The position numbers and the translations under genes are program-made. Below are positions 57,547 through 64,000 of a stretch of DNA of 64,000 bases, piece after piece (positions within the stretch are counted from its first letter, which is position 1; every line of letters begins with the position of its first letter). The DNA comes from Oikopleura dioica. Lineage: Eukaryota > Chordata > Appendicularia > Copelata > Oikopleuridae. The notes under the pieces are model-generated. The model made no database searches, had not been told where the DNA came from, and saw only the letters and a list, made by a program, of their open reading frames with translations. Where the stretch lies: NCBI GenBank assembly GCA_907165135.1, contig OU015568.1, positions 10,610,501-10,674,500 of the forward strand, in the 5' to 3' direction.

Positions 57547-58214
57547 CTAAAGTCTTAATACCTGCAGAAAGCTAAGGTCAGCATTGGGATCGATCATCGC
57601 TACTTGTTCTTTGAGGTATTGATGGATGTTGAGGGCGATGAGTGAGTGATAGTATGGATGGTCCCCTCGCTTCGACCTTGACAGGCTCGATGTGCCTGAT
57701 AAACTTTGGGAGAGGCGTGCCTTTTTCCAGCGGATCAGCTTCTGCGCGGTAAAGATACAATATCCAAGCGCAGCAGAGGTGAAACAACCGACGGATGTGA
57801 ATGATGCATAGGCGGCTAGAATTTGATAGCTTTTCGGACACTTGAGGAGTGTTTTACCTTTCGTCGAAACAGTTCCAACCACGAACGTATTGAAGAAGTA
57901 GACGGACATTCCCACGGAGATACAGTTACAAACAACTGATAAAAGCGACAAAAGCGGGGCAACAACGGAGTCGAGGGTGAACAGTCGCTCGAATGTGAAC
58001 ATGACGAAGCCGATGACAGCACAAAGAATTGGGACACTAGAGTTCTTGATAATTTCATTATAAAATTTTATAGTTACCATTCAAGGGCAATACTGAGGTT
58101 TAGAAATTGATCTTCAAGCTCTAGTTTCAACGAGACAAGGGAGATTTTGACGACGGAAATGACGAACAAGGTTGTTGACAGGACCAACGTAAGGTTAACG
58201 TATCTCTTCACCAT
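57547..58214 (-). CDS. Four-span membrane protein, unrecognised, 194 aa
   Basis: Exons 58214-58078, 58036-57858 and 57815-57547, GT-AG introns, phase kept. Four hydrophobic stretches: LTLVLSTTLFVISVVKISLV (about 7-26), VPILCAVIGFVMFTF (about 47-61), VVAPLLSLLSVVCNCISVGM (about 69-90) and a span around SVGCFTSAALGYCIF (about 112-130). A basic cytosolic C-terminal tail (KKARLSQSLSGTSSLSRSKR) follows. The layout is tetraspan-like but without family cysteine motifs, so I give no family. Exon 3 reads into its stop at 57547; an alternative donor GTATTA exists a few codons earlier and could extend the protein. Confidence 0.7.
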
Positions 58215-58590
58215 TTTGTGGGTGAATTTGTAGAATCTGTTTTCTAGGGTTTGTTTGACAATCTAGTCGACTTCCCTCTACGTATATAACCTCGTGTGCA
58301 CCGAGCGTGAAAGCAGTAAAAATTTTGATTTTATGACTTTCCGGGATGAAAATTAACGAGTAAGGGAGGAGCTCAAACAGGGACCGACACAATTGGAACT
58401 CTTTTAGGTCAATTTTCCCTCCGGTCATGTGATTCCCTGATTGATAAGTTAGAGGCTGATTTTCCGAGTAATTAGGGCTTTTTGATCATGAATGCATGTT
58501 TATTGCTATTGCGGTTATTTTGATAAGAAGGATTAATTACAGACATGTACAGTATCAAAGCATAAAATAGGTCAGTTTGTCAGGATAAGG
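58215..58590. other. Spacer between the four-span gene and the muscle-protein gene
   Basis: About 375 bp, same strand on both sides. TATATAA at about 58283-58289 (plus-strand reading GTATATAAC) is a possible TATA-like element; no gene seen. Confidence 0.35.
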
Positions 58591-59832
58591 TTAATTGGAG
58601 TTTAGCCTAATTCCGATACGCTGTGAGGCCTTCGAAGGAATTTCACCAGTTTTTGAACGGACAATTACTCGGAATCGGTAACCAACACCTGGCATCAACC
58701 CTAAATTAAGTTTTTGTAACGTAAAAATGTGACGAAAATTCCGTACCGGTGACGATGTGAACATTCTGGTCGATCTTGTCAGAAACGTCTGTCCATGCCT
58801 GATTCTCATTCGATCGAACCTGAAGACGATAGAGACATCCAGGACCGGCATCTTAAAATAATTAAGAGCTTGAAAGGAGCTTGGTTTACCTTTCCAAGTA
58901 AGCCAGATTTTCCCATCGACTTCTCGAAGCGTATACGGAGCACCTGGACGATCAGCAGCCTGGGGCTTCCTCCTTTGATCACTCTCGAATGTCAACGGAC
59001 CTCCTCGTTGAGGAACGTCTTCTGAGTCGTGTCCTTTATTTCGCATCCTCAGATTTGTCTAAGGTACTTTAGTTGAAAGAAAGAAAGAAAGAAAGATAAT
59101 TGAGATTAATGATTGCGAAGATAATTAGTTTCTATCATGATTGATAACTCAGACAATAGCTCTCACCTTTGTCTTCTGAGAAGGATATGTAGGTAGAGCA
59201 GAATCAACAGATGACCCTCGCCTAAAAGCGAGTCTACGTCTTCCTGCAGAGTCATCAGATTGCTTTTCCGTACTGCTTTGATGTTTAAGTATTCCCTACA
59301 AAAGTATTCAGGCATCGTAAATTATTCGCGCACGTACCTTTAACCGCGGATGTTCACTTCGATCTTCTACAGGTGCACGATTTTTGCTCTTTCTTCGTGG
59401 TGGCTTAGCAGGTGCCTGGCGATAGGTCTCGGGGTCAGAGTCCGAACTGCTCTTGCTATTGTCTAAGGATCGACCTCGGTTTAGGGTGCCTCGTGTTCGT
59501 GGCTTCTTGACTTTTCTTTCTGGAGTTGGAACGACGAAAGTTTGCATAGGTTCATTTCGAAGCATTTGGTCTTCAAAGCTCACTTGTTTTCTCCACCCAG
59601 CATTTTTAACAGGAGCGTTTGAACGAACAATTGTCGGGGTGAAAGTCTAAGATTCATACTTGATTTCAAAAGTTCAAACGAAATATTACCTTTGGTAATT
59701 GAGGGACTTTCTTGGTAGAAAATATATTTCTCATTTCTTTATCGTTTCCGTTAACCTTTTGATCTTCTTGAGATTCTCTGGATTGATCGATACTTCTTGA
59801 GGATTTCAGAGGGCTCCGCAGCGAAAAATTAT
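58591..59832 (-). CDS. Ser/Arg-rich linker and C-terminal fibronectin-III domain, probably 3' exons of the obscurin/SPEG-like gene
   Basis: Seven exons in phase: 59832-59690, 59646-59338, 59295-59167, 59058-58890, 58851-58747, 58700-58591. The first three encode a low-complexity Ser/Arg/Pro segment (PPRRKSKNR, RGRSLDNSKSSSDSD). The last three form one fibronectin-III domain: DRPGAPYTLREVDGKIWLTWK, CLYRLQVR, then LMPGVGYRFRVIV. No start codon begins the first exon; its acceptor needs two bases to complete a codon, which fits the donor phase at 60730 of the kinase exons upstream. I infer a single gene with an 0.9-kb intron or unresolved small exons between. Titin-family kinases such as SPEG and obscurin carry such linkers and fibronectin-III domains. 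Exon count excludes any small exon I missed. Confidence 0.65.
59075..59095 (+). repeat. (GAAA)n microsatellite in an intron
   Basis: Five tandem GAAA units ending in G, inside the 59166-59059 intron; on the coding strand it supplies the CTTTCTTTC pyrimidine tract before the acceptor. Confidence 0.85.
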
Positions 59833-60285
59833 CTGCTTGCGCTTGTCAACAAGTGGTAGAATTTATATGTTTAAGTGACGTGGAGGCCAACTGAAGTTGA
59901 AGACCAGTAAATCCCGGGGTTCAAACTCGTGATTTCTATCTCTCTATTTTCTAAAGCTCTTCCGAAAGATGGATAACTCTGAGACTGAGAGTTGTGAAAC
60001 CTTTCTCAGTGTATGTCTCCTAATCTGAGGACGTGGACCTAAACCCGTAGCTACGGTAAATAATTCATCAAAATGTGACCGCACCCGTGGACGTGGGGAT
60101 TACAAAACGTGGCGTTTTATAAGCTGCGAAGTAGAATGAAAAAGCACATTAGCTGAGCATATAAACTTTGAAATATGTGACAGCTGTAGAACACACTTTG
60201 ACCTTACATTATTGCCGATGAGCAAATTTTGACAAAAATAACTATGAATAATTAATTTATGATCGCTTTCTTCTCGCAATCGAAA

Positions 60286-60435
60286 TCATAGAAGAGAACT
60301 CAAAAAACCTTTCCTAGAATTTGAAGTATCTTCTTGTGCATCATCGAGTTGTCTTTTGTGGCGTTCAAGCACGAGTATCATGAGGCAGAGTGGAATCAGA
60401 CCAACTGTCATGATAAAAATTATAAAACCGATCAT
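60286..60435 (-). CDS. Possible 49-aa membrane microprotein
   Basis: An ATG-started frame with stops just upstream. The product is almost all membrane span in its first half (MIGFIIFIMTVGLIPLCLMI), then a charged tail (LERHKRQLDDAQEDTSNSRK) and ends GFLSSLL: a clean N-terminal anchor with a cytosolic tail. It lies within the presumed intron between the kinase exons and the fibronectin-III exons, on the same strand. Small membrane proteins of this size regulate ion pumps in muscle of other animals, but I recognise no family and the role is unknown. A longer plus-strand frame overlaps it, so it needs transcript support. Confidence 0.4.
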   Translation of the reverse strand: MIGFIIFIMTVGLIPLCLMILVLERHKRQLDDAQEDTSNSRKGFLSSLL

Positions 60436-60729
60436 TGTTTAATGTCACGATGTTTTTGGTGGAACTCGATAGACACTAGACCTGGGATCAACAAGTTGCT
60501 CACTGAAGAGAAAAAGCTTATAAGCCTGATAATAGAACATGGAGAAGACCATGTCGTTTACTTTATGATCCAGTACTTATCGCTTTTATGCTCGCCCATG
60601 AAATCTTTATCTCTACAATTTCCTCCGTTCGCGATGGAGAAAAAGACGAACTGGCTGGAAAAGTGCATTATCGAGTTCTTTTATTAGACGCCGCTGTCAA
60701 AGTTATAAATCTATACGTGTAGCACAAAC

Positions 60730-63700
60730 CAGTGTGCTTAAAACGCTTCCTGTGGGAGGTCTCGATGACTGACGGTGACTCTGCCGAACTGCTGAGGCTG
60801 ATCATGCTACCAACAGGTGTTGGTGAGGTGATTGAAATATTCGGAATATCCAGTGATTCTGGCCACGTGATCGTTGGTGTCAGGCCGTATTCCTTCTCCA
60901 GATCGCTGAGTAAAAGTGAAAGTGTTGAAAGGATTTAAAGCAGGTGATATACCGTAGCTCCTGTGCTAGTTCCTCCTCTTCTGCATCTTCTTCTGAGTCA
61001 GATGAGTCAGACAAAGATGTTAATGCTGAGCGTTTAGCTAATGCTGTTGGATTCTGGTCGATTTCATTAATGATATCATGGATTCTTCGAGGTTCTAGAT
61101 GGCTGCTAGAGCAGCTTCGTTTCCTATTGTATCTGAAATTAAATTTGCGTAAATATTTAATTTAAATCCTGGACTTGCCTTTGTCGCGTGAAAAAGTATT
61201 TAAGTTTTTTCGAGTCAATAGTATTTTCGTCAGAAAACTCGAGGGTTGAGACATCTTCGGCGATTTCACTGATTGATGGCCGCTTATGGGCCTCGCGAGT
61301 GAGACACTGAAGAACGAGGTCTTGAGCTGTCTTCGATAGTTTGCCATTCATCTCAGCCTTGAGTTTCTCGTGATCGTTAGTTTGAATGTTCTTCAAAGTT
61401 TCTTTATCTGTTCTTCCTTGGAATGGAGACTCGCCGGTAAGGAGAATGGAGAGAAGAATTCCGGATGAGAAGACATCGCTGGAACAGTCGACGGGCATGC
61501 AACTCGCAACTTCTGGTGAGCAAAATTCAGGCACTGCACGATCTAACGGTTCCAAGAAATCATCTTGAACTTCCCTTGCATTTCCAAATCCAATGATGAT
61601 CAGCCTCCTATGATTTGCTGCCAACAACAAGGACTCACTTCGCAAATCCAAGTGCGCAATCGATTTTGAGTGCAGAAATTCTAGTGCATTGCAAATCTGT
61701 TCAAAGAAGAACATCACTCGCGATTCCGAATATTTTCCTTCGTCAATCAGTTTTTGAAAGAGATTTCCACCGGAGATCCACTCTGTTACCAAGACTAGAC
61801 TTTCGAGGGTATGATATCCGGCGATAAAACGGACAACGTTCACATGGTTCAATTGCTTTAGAATGATGGTTTCCTGGTTTCGTTCACAAACTTATTTTAG
61901 CAAAAACTTTCTCCTTAGATTTTCGAAATTGACTCGTAATTTCCATTATCTGTGAACGCAGTGCCTGTCTAATGCCCGTTTTGTCGACACTTTTCCGGCA
62001 AACGGATTTCAGCGCCACTTCGACGCCACTTTTGCGCTCGCTCGCACGTTTCACGATACTATAACTTCCTCGACTCGTGATACCGCTGTGAATGCGGTAT
62101 TCTTCTTTCAGTAGGTCGTAGTTTCTTTCCAAGTTCGATTTCTCCAGCGAAAGGTCTGCTTTACATTCGGCTTGGCCAACTGCGTTGCTGGCGTAGCATG
62201 CGATTGTGCCCTGAAATCAACGCTCGATCGGGACTTTTTTGGTTCGTGTACCTGTGTGACCCAGTTTGATAAAATAAGAGTCGACTCGCCATTAGCAGAG
62301 GAAGTAATTTCCACGTTTTTATCGCCCAGAAGGAAGGCACGGTCGTTAAGGGACCATCGTATCACCGCTTTAAAGTTTTTATTCGTTATCTATATTTTTC
62401 TTTTACCTTGCGGGTTTGATTTGACGCTCACAAAAAATTTTGCTGTGCCACCGATTGGAATCGTTACGTCTTCAACGATTTGGTCGAAGGCAGGCGTCGC
62501 TTGAGAGGAAATTCTGGAGCGAATATCTGTATGGTTGAGTTTGATAACGTTGACAACGCATCTGGACTCGACTATTCCAACATTGTTTACAACTCGACCA
62601 ATGTACGCGCCGTGGTCTTGCTGAAGAATCGGTTCTATGATCAGATCGTACTGATTTCGAAATGACGATATTTTCATCCTCTTTGTTTCTGTCAGCTGAT
62701 CTCCATTTTTATAAAAAGAAACAGGGCCACCAGTCGCTTCCATTGAAAGAACAAGACGAGATCCTTCATTGACTGTAGTATTGCTGAGTCTACGAAGAAT
62801 CTCTGGTTTCTGTGGCAAGGCCTGATTTTCAAATTCAAGATTATGTTGTAAGTCTAAATATTTATATACTCTTTCGCGAGAGGTTAATGCACTTTCGCGG
62901 GTATATTTGAAGCAAAATATTGCCTTATCCAAAATAAGTTTTAATAAAAATTCGAGAAATTGGGAAACGAGATTATTTAGAAACCACGCGCATATTTCCG
63001 TGTAAATACAGCAGATTCTGAGTCCAATTTGAGAAACGGTGGAAAGTTGATTAGGCGAATTTGGAGTAAGTTGGTTAGTATTCTTGAACTTTTCCTTGAC
63101 GTAGCTGGGTCTAATCGAGCGCCCGTGTTCAGTATCAGTGTCGTCGCTGAGATAGAGGTCAGAGCGGGAACAGTACTCGTCACAAGAGCTCAGTAAATCG
63201 GGCATGGCGGGCGGCCTCATCGCATGTTCCACTACTACATGACAAGCTCGATAAGCGCTTCCTTTGTAGTTATACACTGATATTGCATACTCGCCACCAT
63301 GTTCCATCGCGGCCTGTTTTTGTTTCAATGAAATTTTCCTCGTGATCAAAAAACTCGGGAACTTTGAAACTTTCCTGGTTGACAAACAGGTTCCATTTTC
63401 CGTTGCAAATTTTTCTTATTTGATAGCCATTTTGCCCGCTTGTAAGCATGTTCCCTTCACGAAACCACTTCACGTCGGGCTCAGGAACACCTAGACATTC
63501 TAAAGAGGCTGGCGGGTATTTTTCTAAAATACCTGTGACCTCACAAGAAAGTGATAACGATGAGAGAAGAGGAATATGCATCGGGCCTTTGTTGAAGAAT
63601 GATATCTTGGGCAAGGACTCGGCAAGATCGTCTGAGGAGGCTTTTGCAATCTGATTATTAGAGTGACACTTCCGAAAGAATGGGGTTAAAAGCATCAAAC

Positions 63701-64000
63701 CATTCGAAGCCTTTCCTTCTACTTCCGTGTCTGAACCGCCACCAGCAGTTAGATATTCTTCATCTGTTGTTGTCATGTTGCTCACGTTAGATGGTGTTCG
63801 TCTCACAGAAACCTACGAAATATGCTCAGTTGTTTCGAATTGACGTTTTCCCTCGTACCTTCAAATTTACATCTGAATCGTACGCTTCGTTAGAAGTCAT
63901 ATATTCCGAATCAGAACAAAAGGAGTTCCTCTTCATTTCATCAGAACCTCCAGGAATCAGAAGCTTATCCGGCGGAGTTGGTGATTCGCGGGGACTGGCA
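60730..64000 (-). CDS. Obscurin/SPEG/UNC-89-like Ig-kinase muscle protein (partial, 5' end outside window)
   Basis: Enters from the right edge. Order on the minus strand: a Ser-rich segment, one Ig domain (LSLSCEVTG then VPEPDVKWFREGN, GEYAISVYNY), an Asp/Ser linker, two more Ig domains (ALPQKPEILRRL...HGAYIGRVVNNVG; VIRWSLNDRAF...GTIACYASNAVG), then a protein kinase at 62150-61180 and an acidic linker (exons 61873-61179, 61132-60953, 60905-60730). The kinase has SRGSYSIVKRA (glycine loop), VALK lysine, AHLDLRSESLLL and GFGNA. HLDLRSE is the hallmark of the obscurin/SPEG group. DFG is replaced by GFG, so metal binding should be lost; it is probably a pseudokinase. These giant proteins organise the sarcomere M-band and link it to the sarcoplasmic reticulum. 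The intron after the kinase is GC-AG (AAG|GCAAGT). Confidence 0.85.

Noticed and set aside
60334-60687. 117-codon plus-strand frame
   Set aside because: It lacks an early ATG, has no recognised content and lies inside the presumed intron of the minus-strand muscle gene; kept only as a caution for the microprotein call.

Overview
The window reads as nuclear DNA of a larvacean tunicate, most likely Oikopleura or a close relative. I infer this from most introns being about 40-50 bp, same-strand genes packed 40-175 bp apart with a TTTCAG-like acceptor just before many start codons (the mark of trans-spliced operons), several introns without GT-AG ends, and a metazoan/chordate gene set (actin with SRF sites, BORA, SHPK, RNASEK, PRDM10-like, an obscurin/SPEG-like kinase). 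There are no bacterial genes, CRISPR arrays or rRNA genes.

Layout. 1-4327 (minus): a four-gene operon, MRPL45 - DTD1 - CCCH zinc-finger protein - P5-type ATPase (cut by the window edge). 4657-5472: a non-autonomous DNA transposon with compound inverted ends and an 8-bp target duplication. 7712-9144 (plus): an actin gene with two CArG boxes and a TATA box. 10053-14930 (minus): a probable operon BORA - SHPK - unknown small protein - RNASEK. 16521-19536 (minus): a five-finger PRDM10-like protein. 19861-22020 (minus): MUS81. 22894-26801 (plus): MCCC1 followed by two small membrane-protein genes. 26802-30352: gene-poor, with a TA-flanked transposon. 30353-38237 (plus): an Ig/fibronectin-III receptor with cytokine-receptor-like features. 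38573-39541 (plus): an intronless frame broken by one in-frame stop. 39604-42247 (minus): a TBC Rab-GAP and a small membrane protein. 42995-57209 (plus): the cytoplasmic dynein heavy chain, with one 9.1-kb exon and an apparent 1-nt deletion. 57547-58214 (minus): a four-span membrane protein. 58591-64000 (minus): an Ig/kinase/fibronectin-III muscle protein of obscurin/SPEG type, running off the window.

Most gene models were rebuilt exon by exon, checking that reading phase is kept across each junction; totals come close to family lengths (BORA 555 aa, MCCC1 667, dynein about 4552, MUS81 406). The most unusual signals are transposon-intron interactions: a hAT-like element sits on a 5' splice site of the receptor gene so that its 8-bp target duplication copies the donor, and a 244-bp insertion with inverted ends in MCCC1 must be spliced out with non-GT-AG ends. 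No dedicated new multi-gene system was recognised.
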